A DNA stretch of 64,000 nt from an uncultured Nioella sp. (GCA_947495575.1 CANLZL010000007.1:87920-151919); one strand, 5' to 3'; positions 50,457-60,017 are shown, counted from the first letter of the stretch. Program-made: numbers and translations. Notes: generated by a model not told the origin, from the letters alone.

Positions 50457-51346
50457 GCGACGCGCATCTCCATACACCGGAATCCCTCCGCTCCAGATCC
50501 GAGTCTGTTGCAGGCAGCCTGCCGTCGCTTTTGGCCGATGCCCAGCATTTGGCGGCGACAATTCTTTTGGGCCAGCATGGGCGCAAACGGACCGGTACCG
50601 GTGATGAGTTTTGGCAATACCGTCAGGCCGAGACCGGTGATCCCCTAAGGGCCATCGACTGGCGAAGGTCCGCGCGTGCCGATACGCAATTTGTCCGCCA
50701 AACCGAATGGCAGGCCGCGCAATCGGTGATGATTGGCGTCGATGATGCGCAAAGCATGGCCTATTCAGGCGATGCATCGCGCCCCTCCAAGCTGCGTCGG
50801 GCGCAAACGCTGGCCATGGCCTTGGCAATATTGGCCGTGCGAGGGGGGGAACGAGTAGGGTTGACCCATTTGGCTGAACCGCCACGTGGCGGCGAGGCGC
50901 AACTATTGCGCGTGGCGTCGGCCCTGATGGACCCAAGTGTGGCCGAAGATTACGGGGCGCCCAAACCGCAAGTGATGCCAGCAGGAAGCCGCGCGGTGTT
51001 TTTCTCGGATTTCCTTGGCCCGCCAGAAGCGATTGAGCGCGCGTTAGGTCAGGCCGCTGATCGTGGTGTGCGCGGCGCATTGGTGCAGATCCTTGATCCG
51101 GATGAAGAGCTATTCCCGTTTGAAGGGCGCACAATCTTTGAAAGCATGGGTGGCGCAATGCGATTTGAGACACTCAAGGCAGGCGGGTTGCGCACGCGCT
51201 ACAAAGAGAGATTGGCCAAACGAAAGACCCATTTGAAAGAGATGGCGCGCCGGACGGGGTGGCAGTATCACTGCCACCACACAAGCGACCCGGCAGAACC
51301 CGGGCTACTTTGGATTTATCGCGCCTTGGAAAAAGGGGGCAGGTGA
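50453..51346 (+). CDS. DUF58 domain protein
   Basis: A 297-residue protein. TGDEFWQYRQAETGDPLRAI and DWRRSARADTQFVRQTEWQA form the DUF58 core, followed by a VWA-like fold whose MIDAS-type site is VMIGVDDAQSMAYSG (Asp-Asp-x-x-Ser). DUF58 partners MoxR ATPases in envelope-linked systems. The gene is overlapped by the MoxR stop (ATGA) and by the next micro-ORF start (TGATG). Confidence 0.92.
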   Translation: MSDAHLHTPESLRSRSESVAGSLPSLLADAQHLAATILLGQHGRKRTGTGDEFWQYRQAETGDPLRAIDWRRSARADTQFVRQTEWQAAQSVMIGVDDAQSMAYSGDASRPSKLRRAQTLAMALAILAVRGGERVGLTHLAEPPRGGEAQLLRVASALMDPSVAEDYGAPKPQVMPAGSRAVFFSDFLGPPEAIERALGQAADRGVRGALVQILDPDEELFPFEGRTIFESMGGAMRFETLKAGGLRTRYKERLAKRKTHLKEMARRTGWQYHCHHTSDPAEPGLLWIYRALEKGGR

Positions 51347-51420
51347 TGGATTTGCCCACGCCGTTGGCCAACCTGCTACTACGGATTTTCTCGCGGAATG
51401 GCGCGGAGGCTGACGCATGA
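51346..51420 (+). CDS. Putative 24-residue coupling peptide between DUF58 and DUF4159 genes
   Basis: The frame starts with ATG at 51346 (sharing TGATG with the DUF58 stop) and ends with TGA at 51418-51420, which overlaps the next start codon at 51417 as ATGA. AAAAGGGGGCAGG stands before it. The peptide (MDLPTPLANLLLRIFSRNGA and four more residues) is amphipathic. It most likely carries ribosomes across the gap to the DUF4159 gene; whether the peptide has a function is unknown. Confidence 0.5.
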   Translation: MDLPTPLANLLLRIFSRNGAEADA

Positions 51421-54173
51421 TCGGCGCAATTGCCTTTACCACGCCCCTTCTCTTGTTGGGCCTCGTGCTCTTGCCTTTGTTGTGGTGGCTGCTCAGGGCG
51501 GTTCCTCCCACACCGATCCGACGTCGTTTTCCCGGCGTCGCCTTGTTGATGGGATTGAAGGACGACGATAGCGAAACTGACAAAACGCCTTGGTGGTTGC
51601 TGTTGCTGCGGATCTTGGCAGTGGCGGCTGCGATAATTGGTTTTGCAGGGCCTGTGGTGAACCCAGACCAGGACGGCCCGTCCGATGCGCCACTTTTGGT
51701 GCTGATGGACGCCTCTTGGGCGTCAGCAGGCGACTGGTCGGTCCGCATCGAACGCGTTAGGGGCCTGATGGAAGAGGCGGGGCGCGATGGGCGCGCGGTG
51801 GCACTAGTGCAGCTGACCGATTTGCCGCCTGATACAGGCGGTGTGTTCCAGGCGGCCAACCGATGGACACGGCGCCTGGATAATCTTGAACCGGGACCGT
51901 TTGAGCCGAATATGGCCGGCGTGGCGGAGTGGCTAGGTGGCGTCGAACAACCCTTTCAGACATTTTGGGTCTCGGACGGACTTGAGCGGGAGGGCCGCGA
52001 AACTGTTCTGGCAACGCTGCAAGAGGCTGGCGATGTAAGAGTGTTTCAGGGTCAGCGTCCGCTGTTGGCTCTGGGCCCACCGCTTTTCGAAGATGGCATG
52101 ATACGGATCGAAGCCGATCGCCTGGGTGATCAGCGAGCCGGCCGCGGCATCGTGCAGGCCTTTGGTCTGGACCCTGCCGGTATCGAACGGGAACTGGCTC
52201 GCGAGGTGCTGGGCTTTGATGATGGGGCCGATAGCGGGCTTGTAGAATTTGATGTCCCGGCAGAATTGCGCAACAGGATCAGCCGTTTTCAGATCGAGGG
52301 CGCCCGCCACGCAGGCGCGGTCGCGCTCAGCGACGATGCGTTGCAACGGCGCGAAGTTGGCCTTTTGGCCGGAGCCGCCGATCAGGAGGGGCAAGCCCTG
52401 TTGTCGCCCCTGCATTATTTGCGCCGTGCCTTGGCCCCGTCGGCGGACCTGCTGGAGGTACAACTGTCCGACCTGCTTTTGGCCAGTCCGGATGTTATCA
52501 TTCTGGCCGATGTCGCCCGGCTTAGTCCGGAAGAGGATGAAGGTCTGCGCGATTGGGTCGAACGCGGCGGTCTTTTGGTACGATTTGCCGGGCCACGCCT
52601 CGCGTCGTCGGACCTCGCACGTGCAGATACTGATCCACTGATGCCGGTGCGACTGCGGGAAGGCGGTCGCACGGTCGGCGGCACAATGAGCTGGGGAGAG
52701 CCGAAGACACTTCGCCCGTTCGATGATCAGTCGCCTTTCTTCGGGTTGCCCATTCCCGAGGACGTTTTGATTACCAGCCAGGTCTTGGCTCAACCCGACC
52801 CTGAATTATCAGAGCGCACTATCGCCTCCCTGGCGGACGGAACGCCTTTGGTCACACGGGTCCGTTTGGGGCAGGGGCAGGTGGTTTTGTTTCACGTAAC
52901 CGCAAATGCGGAATGGTCATCTTTGCCGTTGTCAGGCCTTTTCGTTCAGATGCTGGAACGGCTGGCAATTTCAACACGACCCATTGCGCCAGATGCCGCG
53001 GATCTTGAGGGTGTCACATGGGTGCCAGATGTTGTTCTGGATGCCTTTGGAACGCGACGGGATGCCGGGGCGTTGGCAGGTGTGTCTGGCTTGTCGTTGG
53101 CGCAGGACCCGCTCTCAGCTGATTTGTTGCCTGGGCTTTATGGCGGGTCAGAGCGCCGCGTCGCCCGCAATGTCTGGACAGGGCAGGATGAACTTGCGGC
53201 GGCAACTTGGCCGCAGGACATTCCGATCGAGGGATTTCGAACGACACCGGCTCTGGATCTATCGGCGGCATTTCTCGTCACTGTTCTGATCCTGCTGTTG
53301 ATCGATTCACTTGCTGCGCTTTGGCTCTCTGGACGCTTGGGTGGGTATCTGAAAACCTCAGCCATCCTTTTAGCGATAGTGATTGCACCGCCCGCGGATG
53401 CACAGCAAACCGATGATGAGATTTTGGCATTGCTGGCAACCTCAGAGATCACTTTTGGATATATCCTGACCGGCGATGCAGAACTTGATCGGGTTTCGCG
53501 TGCCGGGCTATGGGGCCTTGGCCTGACCTTGACGCAACGTACCTCAATCGAGCCTGCTGCCCCAATCGGAGTGGATCTGGAAGCGGATGAGCTGGTCTTT
53601 TTTCCGCTGCTGTACTGGCCAATTAATGCCGATCAGGCCACACCATCGGACGCGGCCTATGCCCGGCTGAACGCGTATTTGCGCGGTGGTGGTATGATCG
53701 TGTTTGACACTCGCGATGCAGATATCGCGCAGTTTGGGGCGACGACGCCAAACATCCGTCGATTGCGTGAGTTAGCCCGACCCTTGGATATTCCGCCGCT
53801 GGAACCCGTGCCTGAAGACCACGTTCTCACTCGATCATTCTACCTGCTTCAAAGCTTTCCGGGTCGTCATCCGGGCCAGATCGTTTGGGTTGAGGCCGCG
53901 CCAGAGGATGCCGAACAAGTCGAAGGGATGCCATTTCGAAACCTAAATGACGGGGTAACGCCTGTGGTTATGGGTGGCAATGATTGGGCGGCTGCATGGG
54001 CGATGGATGAAACAGGTCGGCCGCTTTTGCCCGTCGGGCGAGGGTACACTGGCGAACGACAGCGCGAGATCGCGTTGCGCTTTGGTGTCAACCTAGCCAT
54101 GCACGTCCTAAGCGGGAATTACAAATCAGACCAAGTGCATGTGCCTGCCCTGCTAGAACGGTTGGGGCAATGA
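51417..54173 (+). CDS. BatA-like N-terminus fused to DUF4159 domain, membrane protein
   Basis: A 918-residue protein. Residues 1-85 are a BatA-type N-terminal region with two membrane segments (LLLLGLVLLPLLWWLLRAVP, WLLLLRILAVAAAIIGFAGP). Residues 90-200 resemble a VWA domain, but the MIDAS site is degenerate (LMDASWASAGDW). The middle is a glutamine-amidotransferase-like fold (VIILADVARLSPEEDEGLRD). A hydrophobic region at about 620-665 (LSAAFLVTVLILLLIDSLAA, then ILLAIVIAPPADA-QQ) anchors the C-terminal DUF4159 domain in the periplasm (IVFDTRDADIAQF, DHVLTRSFYLLQSFPGR). Function unknown; it is part of the MoxR operon. Confidence 0.88.
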   Translation: MIGAIAFTTPLLLLGLVLLPLLWWLLRAVPPTPIRRRFPGVALLMGLKDDDSETDKTPWWLLLLRILAVAAAIIGFAGPVVNPDQDGPSDAPLLVLMDASWASAGDWSVRIERVRGLMEEAGRDGRAVALVQLTDLPPDTGGVFQAANRWTRRLDNLEPGPFEPNMAGVAEWLGGVEQPFQTFWVSDGLEREGRETVLATLQEAGDVRVFQGQRPLLALGPPLFEDGMIRIEADRLGDQRAGRGIVQAFGLDPAGIERELAREVLGFDDGADSGLVEFDVPAELRNRISRFQIEGARHAGAVALSDDALQRREVGLLAGAADQEGQALLSPLHYLRRALAPSADLLEVQLSDLLLASPDVIILADVARLSPEEDEGLRDWVERGGLLVRFAGPRLASSDLARADTDPLMPVRLREGGRTVGGTMSWGEPKTLRPFDDQSPFFGLPIPEDVLITSQVLAQPDPELSERTIASLADGTPLVTRVRLGQGQVVLFHVTANAEWSSLPLSGLFVQMLERLAISTRPIAPDAADLEGVTWVPDVVLDAFGTRRDAGALAGVSGLSLAQDPLSADLLPGLYGGSERRVARNVWTGQDELAAATWPQDIPIEGFRTTPALDLSAAFLVTVLILLLIDSLAALWLSGRLGGYLKTSAILLAIVIAPPADAQQTDDEILALLATSEITFGYILTGDAELDRVSRAGLWGLGLTLTQRTSIEPAAPIGVDLEADELVFFPLLYWPINADQATPSDAAYARLNAYLRGGGMIVFDTRDADIAQFGATTPNIRRLRELARPLDIPPLEPVPEDHVLTRSFYLLQSFPGRHPGQIVWVEAAPEDAEQVEGMPFRNLNDGVTPVVMGGNDWAAAWAMDETGRPLLPVGRGYTGERQREIALRFGVNLAMHVLSGNYKSDQVHVPALLERLGQ

Positions 54174-54174
54174 A

Positions 54175-56238
54175 ATGACGCAAAATATTCTCTTTGATCC
54201 CCTCATTGCTTGGCCGCTCATCCTTGGATTGGCGGGCGCGGCATTGGCGATGCTGGCATTGCAGATATGGCGCGGATTGTCCGGGTGGTGGCTGCGCGGC
54301 TTGGCGGCGACCCTGCTGCTCGTTGCCTTGGCTAACCCCGCACTCCAAAACGAAGAGCGTGAGGAGTTGCAGGATATTGTCCTTTTGGTGGTGGACGAGT
54401 CCGCCTCGCAACGACTGTCCGATCGTGGCGAACAATCCGCCGCGGCCATCGCCAATATCCGTGCCGAGGTGGCAAGCCTAGGGATGGAACTGCGGGATAC
54501 GTTTGTTGGCGACGGCGACGACAATCAGGGGTCGCAAGTCATGACGGCCCTTTCCGACCTGCTTGCGGAAACGCCGCGCGCGCGCGTTGCAGGAGCTATA
54601 TTGGTCACGGATGGTCAGATCCACGATCTAGACCTCGCCCCGGATTTACCTGCACCTTTGCATGCCTTGCTGACCGGTCGCGAGACAGACTGGGATCGAC
54701 GCCTGCTGATCCAGAATGCCCCGTCCTTTGCCATTTTGGACGAAGAATTTACCATGATCCTCAGGATCGAAGATCAGGGGGCCGTGCCCGCATCAATTGG
54801 CGATCAGGCCGAGATCAGGATCTCAATCGACGGTGCACCGGCACAAAACTACGTTGTGCCGGTCGGTCGTGATTTGGACCTGCCACTGACCCTTCCGCAC
54901 GCAGGCATGAACGTCTTGCAGTTTGAACTGCCTGCAGCGCCGGGTGAACTCACCGATCGCAACAATTCTGCCGTGGTGCAGATCAATGGCGTGCGGGACC
55001 GGCTGAGAGTTCTCTTGGTCTCGGGGCAGCCACATCCGGGTCAGCGGACATGGCGCAATCTGCTGAAGTCTGACCCTGCAGTTGATTTGGTCCATTTCAC
55101 GATTCTGCGCCCGCCAGATCGTAATGACGGTGTGCCCGTGACCGAGTTAAGTCTGATCGCGTTTCCAACGCGCGAACTGTTCTTGGAGACGATCGACGAA
55201 TTCGACCTGGTGATTTTTGATCGTTACCGGCGCAGAGGCATCTTGCCGATGGTCTATTTGGACAATGTTCGCGCTTATGTCGAACGGGGCGGAGCGTTGC
55301 TGATGGCCACCGGGCCGGATTTCGCAAGTGCAGATTCCCTGTTCAGAACGCCCTTGGCCGAGATCATGCCGGGGAGACCAACCGCACAAGTTCTGGAAGC
55401 GCCTTATCTTCCCGTGGTTTCGGAACTGGGCGCCCGTCATCCGGTCACGACAGGATTGGCTGACACACATACGCCGTTGCCCGGCAGCGATGCACCTTGG
55501 GGAAGATGGCTCCGCCAGATCGAACTGACGGAACAGTCAGGACACACAGTAATGACCGGCTTGGAGGGGCGCCCCCTTTTGATGCTTGACCGTGTCGGCG
55601 AAGGCCGGGTTGCACTTTTGGCGTCCGATCACGCGTGGCTCTGGGATCGCGGCTATGAAGGCGGCGGGCCGCAATTGGAACTGTTGCGCCGCCTGGCCCA
55701 TTGGATGATGGGCGAGCCAGAGCTGGAAGAGGAGGCCCTGAGGGCTGAGGCTGACGGACAAACGATTTTCATCACCCGTCAATCGATGGGCGACAGCGTC
55801 GGTGATGTGACGGTGACGTTACCGGATGGCAGTCAGCGAGTTGTCGCTTTGCAGCAGTCCGCACCGGGTCGATTTACCGCCGAAATTGTTGGCCCAGAGA
55901 TTGGCCTTTACCGGTTAGGCGAAGGTGACGAAGAGGCGGTTATTGCCCTGGGCCCAGCAGCACCAAGGGAATTCGTCGCGACACTTGCAGATGACGAACT
56001 GGTCGCGCCGTTGGTAGAGGCAAGACGGGGCGGTGTCATCCGCGTTGCCGAGGGTTTGCCTGACCTGCGCCGCGTCGGCGAGGGTCGAAACGCCGTTGGG
56101 CGCGGCTGGATCGGTGTGACGCCTCGTGGCGCGTTCCTGACCGCTGATATCACCGTACAACCGATATTGGCGGCCTGGATTTACCTTTTGTTGGCGGCGG
56201 CGATGATGTTGGGGGCGTGGCTGCGCGAAGGACGTTGA
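54175..56238 (+). CDS. VWA/amidotransferase-like membrane protein of the MoxR operon
   Basis: A 687-residue protein anchored by N-terminal segments (WPLILGLAGAALAMLALQIW, LRGLAATLLLVALANPA) and a C-terminal one (PILAAWIYLLLAAAMMLGAW). After the second helix comes a VWA-like fold with an intact D-x-S-x-S site (LLVVDESASQRLSD) and a later VTDGQIHD; the middle (LRVLLVSGQPHPGQRTWRNL, ALLMATGPDF) is a class I amidotransferase-like fold without an evident catalytic Cys. It starts one base after the DUF4159 stop. It is probably the partner that MoxR acts on, by family analogy. Confidence 0.85.
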   Translation: MTQNILFDPLIAWPLILGLAGAALAMLALQIWRGLSGWWLRGLAATLLLVALANPALQNEEREELQDIVLLVVDESASQRLSDRGEQSAAAIANIRAEVASLGMELRDTFVGDGDDNQGSQVMTALSDLLAETPRARVAGAILVTDGQIHDLDLAPDLPAPLHALLTGRETDWDRRLLIQNAPSFAILDEEFTMILRIEDQGAVPASIGDQAEIRISIDGAPAQNYVVPVGRDLDLPLTLPHAGMNVLQFELPAAPGELTDRNNSAVVQINGVRDRLRVLLVSGQPHPGQRTWRNLLKSDPAVDLVHFTILRPPDRNDGVPVTELSLIAFPTRELFLETIDEFDLVIFDRYRRRGILPMVYLDNVRAYVERGGALLMATGPDFASADSLFRTPLAEIMPGRPTAQVLEAPYLPVVSELGARHPVTTGLADTHTPLPGSDAPWGRWLRQIELTEQSGHTVMTGLEGRPLLMLDRVGEGRVALLASDHAWLWDRGYEGGGPQLELLRRLAHWMMGEPELEEEALRAEADGQTIFITRQSMGDSVGDVTVTLPDGSQRVVALQQSAPGRFTAEIVGPEIGLYRLGEGDEEAVIALGPAAPREFVATLADDELVAPLVEARRGGVIRVAEGLPDLRRVGEGRNAVGRGWIGVTPRGAFLTADITVQPILAAWIYLLLAAAMMLGAWLREGR

Positions 56239-56245
56239 CGCCGGC

Positions 56246-56605
56246 TCACTCGGGCAGATCGACAACCAATCTTGCATCGGACCAACCAGTGACGGAGGTG
56301 CTGGCCCGGATATGAACCTGGTGCAGTCCTTCCGGCAACTCAAGGTCATAAAGCGACCGCGTAAATGGCTGTTCGTTCACATGGGGGTGGTGCAGGATGC
56401 GTGTCCCCAAAACTGTTCCGTCAGCATCTTCGACCCGCCACCCGTCTGCGTAATCGTCCCATCCGGTGTCGGTATGTTCCAGCGTCACGTCAATGACCCA
56501 AGATGTGCCAGACGGCCTAAGGTCGACAGCCAGGATTTGCGCCGGGTCGGCTGTTGCAGAAAGAGGAAGGGCGATGAGGACAGTTATCAGGGCGAATTTT
56601 TTCAT
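56246..56605 (-). CDS. Exported small protein, beta-rich
   Basis: A 119-residue protein with a signal peptide (KKFALITVLIALPLSATA) and a mature beta-sandwich-like domain (GTSWVIDVTLEHTDTGWDDY, ADGWRVEDADGTVLGTRILH, LPEGLHQVHIRASTSVTGWS). The family is unknown to me by name, though such sequences occur in Rhodobacterales. Tail to tail with the MoxR operon, seven bases apart. The start at 56605 is set by the signal peptide; ATG 56617 and 56641 are upstream alternatives. Confidence 0.7.
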   Translation of the reverse strand: MKKFALITVLIALPLSATADPAQILAVDLRPSGTSWVIDVTLEHTDTGWDDYADGWRVEDADGTVLGTRILHHPHVNEQPFTRSLYDLELPEGLHQVHIRASTSVTGWSDARLVVDLPE

Positions 56606-56653
56606 GCGCCGGACCATGGCACGCGCAGACGAGCCTGTCATATGACAGTTTCG

Positions 56654-57352
56654 TTAGTCTTCAGCCTCGAGCAGTATCTTGCGGGAATGCGACGCGAAAT
56701 CGCGTGACCAGACGATGTAACTGACGACCGTGATCGAGGCGATGAGACCGATGGGTCCAAGAAGCCAAGCAAGAGATGCCAGCGAATAGTAAAGCGACCT
56801 TAGTCCGCGATTATAATTGAAGGCCGCACGAATATTCACTTCGGCGGCTTGCATGGCCCGCGGCATACAGCGCGGATCAGTCGTATCATTGGGCACCGCA
56901 GACATCAGGACGGCACAGTAACCGAACAATCGATTGGCCCATATGAACTTGAGAAAAGCGTAAAGCAGGAAAAACCCGACTAGCATCAGGCGCACCTCAA
57001 CAACCAGTGCAGGTTGACCAGCCAACGTAAAATCCTCTGCAACGCCCAAAAGGCGTTCGGTATTGCCGATCAGGGCCAAAAGACCTCCCAAAGCAATCAT
57101 CGAGGCTGAGGCGAGGAAATTGGTGCCATTGCGTAGATTTGCGAGGATCGCGGCGTCGAAGATGCGTGGCTCTCGTGTGATGAATTCCTTCATCCAATCG
57201 CGTCGGTATTCAATCATCAGAACCGTCACGGACGGGCGCTTTAGGCTTTCCGATTCGATCAGCACAGCCAAAACGGCCCAGCTGGCCAGCGCAAATGCCA
57301 CGGCGACCGCATCGAATGTGGTAAATAGCGCCAATTGTTCCAATATTCGCAT
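56654..57352 (-). CDS. DUF599 family membrane protein
   Basis: A 232-residue protein with four membrane segments (VAVAFALASWAVLAVLIE, NFLASASMIALGGLLALIG, RLMLVGFFLLYAFLKFIWA, LGPIGLIASITVVSYIVW) and the DUF599 motif RREPRIFDAAILANL-like (TREPRIFDAAILANLRNGT) and FNYNRGLRSLYYSLASLAW. Function unknown. ATG at 57352. Divergent from glcD. Confidence 0.85.
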   Translation of the reverse strand: MRILEQLALFTTFDAVAVAFALASWAVLAVLIESESLKRPSVTVLMIEYRRDWMKEFITREPRIFDAAILANLRNGTNFLASASMIALGGLLALIGNTERLLGVAEDFTLAGQPALVVEVRLMLVGFFLLYAFLKFIWANRLFGYCAVLMSAVPNDTTDPRCMPRAMQAAEVNIRAAFNYNRGLRSLYYSLASLAWLLGPIGLIASITVVSYIVWSRDFASHSRKILLEAED

Positions 57353-57399
57353 GTCGCGGACCCTATACGCCAAGCGGGAACCTTGCCAACTTGGAAAAT

Positions 57400-57418
57400 T
57401 GGTTATATTTATTTACCA
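57400..57418. promoter_or_regulatory. TGGT-N11-ACCA inverted repeat before glcD
   Basis: TTGGT (ending 57403) and ACCAA (starting 57415) flank 11 A/T-rich bases, directly before GAGGAGG of glcD, a position suited to a repressor. The same pattern stands before the GntR gene at 31490-31508. Confidence 0.45.
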
Positions 57419-57434
57419 AAGAGGAGGCTTTGCC

Positions 57435-58874
57435 ATGGAAATGCCGGTGCCAAATAGTGCGATCCTGTCGCGTAAGGCTCAAATCGTTGCTCGACTGCGC
57501 ATGGTCCTGCCAGCAGATGCCGTGATTGACGATCCCTCCGAGACCCGGGCTTATGAATGTGATGCGCTGGCGGCCTATCGCTGCCCGCCTTTGGCGGCGG
57601 TTTTGCCTGCCTCAACCGAAGAGGTCGCCGCCGTCCTGAAAATCTGCCACGACGAAAACGTGCCGGTTGTTCCGCGCGGGGCGGGAACCTCGCTTGCCGG
57701 TGGGGCTTTGCCTACGGCAGATAGCGTCATTTTGGGCGTGGCGCGGATGAACGAGGTTTTGGAAACCGACTATGACAACCGGATTATCCGGGTTCAGTCG
57801 GGGCGAACGAACCTGTCGGTGACCGGTGCGGTTGAGGAAGAGGATTTCTTTTACGCCCCTGACCCGTCAAGCCAATTGGCCTGTGCCATAGCCGGCAATA
57901 TCGCGATGAATTCCGGCGGGGCGCATTGCCTGAAATATGGCGTGACGACAAATAACCTTCTTGGTGTCACGATGGTGATGATGGATGGCACCGTGGTTGA
58001 AATCGGCGGCGCCCATCTGGATGCGGCGGGCTATGACCTTTTGGGCCTCATCTGCGGATCAGAAGGGCAGTTGGGGATCGTGACCGAAGCCACTCTGCGC
58101 ATTTTGCGCAAGCCAGAGGGCGCGCGCCCGATCCTGGTTGGCTATGACAGCAACGAAGTGGCGGGCCAATGTGTCAGCGACATTATCAAGGCGGGCGTTT
58201 TACCGGTTGCGATCGAATTCATGGATCGGCCCTGTATTCGAGCGACCGAGGCCTTTGTTGGTGCAGGCTATCCCGATTGCAAAGCACTCCTGATTATCGA
58301 GGTTGAAGGATCAGATGCCGAGATCGACAGCCAGCTGGGCGTGATTTCTCAAATCGCACGCAAACATAATCCTGTTGAGCTGCGCGAAAGTACGTCCTCC
58401 GAAGAAAGTGCCGCGATCTGGCTTGGCCGGAAATCCGCTTTTGGTGCGATGGGGCGGATCAATGATTACATGTGCCTCGACGGCACAATCCCTGTCTCCG
58501 AGCTTCCGCATGTTTTGCGCCGGATCGAGGAGCTGAGCCAGGAATACGGGCTGGATGTTGGCAATGTCTTTCACGCGGGCGACGGTAATATGCACCCGCT
58601 GATCCTGTTTGATGCCAACAAACCCGGTGATCTTGAAACCTGTGAAGCGCTCGGTGCGGAAATCCTCAAACTTTGCGTCGAAGTTGGCGGATGCCTGACC
58701 GGCGAACATGGGGTGGGTATTGAAAAGCGCGACCTGATGAAGACCCAGTTCAACGGCCCGGATATGGATATTCAGATGCAGGTCAAAGATGTGTTTGACC
58801 CCAAATGGCTGCTGAACCCGGCCAAAGTCTTTCCACTGGATATCTCGGCTGATCGCAGGAGCCTTGCCGCATGA
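57435..58874 (+). CDS. glcD: Glycolate oxidase FAD subunit GlcD
   Basis: A 479-residue FAD-linked oxidase. The FAD domain shows VPVVPRGAGTSLAGGALPTA, DPSSQLACAIAGNIAMNSGG, GVTTNNLLGVTMVMMDG and GSEGQLGIVTEATLRI; the C-terminal cap has HAGDGNMHPLILFD and CLTGEHGVGIEKRD. With GlcE and GlcF it forms the membrane-associated glycolate oxidase that converts glycolate to glyoxylate, passing electrons to quinone. GAGGAGG precedes the ATG at 57435. It is the first gene of glcDEF (ATGA overlap with glcE). Confidence 0.95.
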   Translation: MEMPVPNSAILSRKAQIVARLRMVLPADAVIDDPSETRAYECDALAAYRCPPLAAVLPASTEEVAAVLKICHDENVPVVPRGAGTSLAGGALPTADSVILGVARMNEVLETDYDNRIIRVQSGRTNLSVTGAVEEEDFFYAPDPSSQLACAIAGNIAMNSGGAHCLKYGVTTNNLLGVTMVMMDGTVVEIGGAHLDAAGYDLLGLICGSEGQLGIVTEATLRILRKPEGARPILVGYDSNEVAGQCVSDIIKAGVLPVAIEFMDRPCIRATEAFVGAGYPDCKALLIIEVEGSDAEIDSQLGVISQIARKHNPVELRESTSSEESAAIWLGRKSAFGAMGRINDYMCLDGTIPVSELPHVLRRIEELSQEYGLDVGNVFHAGDGNMHPLILFDANKPGDLETCEALGAEILKLCVEVGGCLTGEHGVGIEKRDLMKTQFNGPDMDIQMQVKDVFDPKWLLNPAKVFPLDISADRRSLAA

Positions 58875-60013
58875 TCACTGACACAATGCTTGCCCCGACA
58901 AGCGAAGCTGAACTGGCCGAAGCGATTAAAGACGCAACGAGTGCTATTCACATTCAGGGTGGCGGTACCCGGCCTATTGGCCAGACATCGGCACAAGTGG
59001 TTCTTACGACAGCCCGGCTAACTGGGATCGAACTTTACGATCCCGGCGCGTTGACCCTTGTTGCCAAAGCCGGAACGTCTGTCGCTGAGATTGAAGCAGC
59101 ACTCGCCGCCGAAAATCAGCGCTTGCTGTTCGAGCCAATGGATCATCGCGGTCTGATGGGCACTGAGGGAACACCCACGATCGGCGGTGTTGTCGCGGCC
59201 AATGTCTCTGGCCCGCGTCGGATACAGGCCGGGGCCTGCCGCGATGCTTTGCTCGGCGTTCGGTTTGTCGATGGGCAGGGCACAGTCCTCAAAAACGGTG
59301 GCCGGGTGATGAAGAATGTCACCGGTTATGATTTGGTCAAGCTCATGGCCGGCAGCTACGGCACGCTTGGGGTGATGAGCGAGATGGCCTTCAAGGTTCT
59401 CCCTGGCATTGAAACTCAGGCATGCGTTTTGATCAATGGATTGTCGAATGATGCTGCCGTTGCCGCGATGTGCACAGCACTCGGGTCGCCTTTTGAAATC
59501 TCGGGCGCGGCTCATACTCCATCAGGATTGGACGGTCATCCGGTCACAATGCTGCGGTTGGAGGGCTTTGCTGATAGCGTCACCTATCGCGCCAAGCAGT
59601 TGATGACCTTGCTTGACGGCGTAGGCGACATGCAGGTTGAATCCGACCCTGACAAGGTAAAGGCCGGTTGGGCTTGGGTGCGAGATGTGGAAACCTTTCA
59701 TGGACGAGAAGGTGACGTTTGGCGGATCTCTGTCAAACCAACGGATGGACCGGAGATTGCCGGACGTGTCGGCGGCGACGTCCTTTTTGATTGGGGCGGC
59801 GGATTGATTTGGGCCTTGGTGCCATCGGGAACTGATTTGAGGACCAAACTGGGCCATTTCCGGGGTCATGCTACTTTGATCCGTGCAAATGTCGCCACGA
59901 AATCTGCCATCCCAGTGTTCCAGCCTGAGCCCGCGCCGGTGGCCGCATTGGCGAATGGATTGCGTGCGAAATTCGACCCGAAAGGGATCCTGAACCCCGG
60001 GTTGATGGGCTAG
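58871..60013 (+). CDS. glcE: Glycolate oxidase subunit GlcE
   Basis: A 380-residue FAD-binding protein, shorter than GlcD because it lacks the C-terminal cap. IHIQGGGTRPIGQTSAQVVL, VAANVSGPRRIQAGACRDAL, KNGGRVMKNVTGYDLVKLMA and TLGVMSEMAFKVLP are the GlcE signature blocks. It overlaps glcD by four bases and ends four bases before glcF. Confidence 0.95.
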   Translation: MITDTMLAPTSEAELAEAIKDATSAIHIQGGGTRPIGQTSAQVVLTTARLTGIELYDPGALTLVAKAGTSVAEIEAALAAENQRLLFEPMDHRGLMGTEGTPTIGGVVAANVSGPRRIQAGACRDALLGVRFVDGQGTVLKNGGRVMKNVTGYDLVKLMAGSYGTLGVMSEMAFKVLPGIETQACVLINGLSNDAAVAAMCTALGSPFEISGAAHTPSGLDGHPVTMLRLEGFADSVTYRAKQLMTLLDGVGDMQVESDPDKVKAGWAWVRDVETFHGREGDVWRISVKPTDGPEIAGRVGGDVLFDWGGGLIWALVPSGTDLRTKLGHFRGHATLIRANVATKSAIPVFQPEPAPVAALANGLRAKFDPKGILNPGLMG

Positions 60014-60017
60014 AAAA

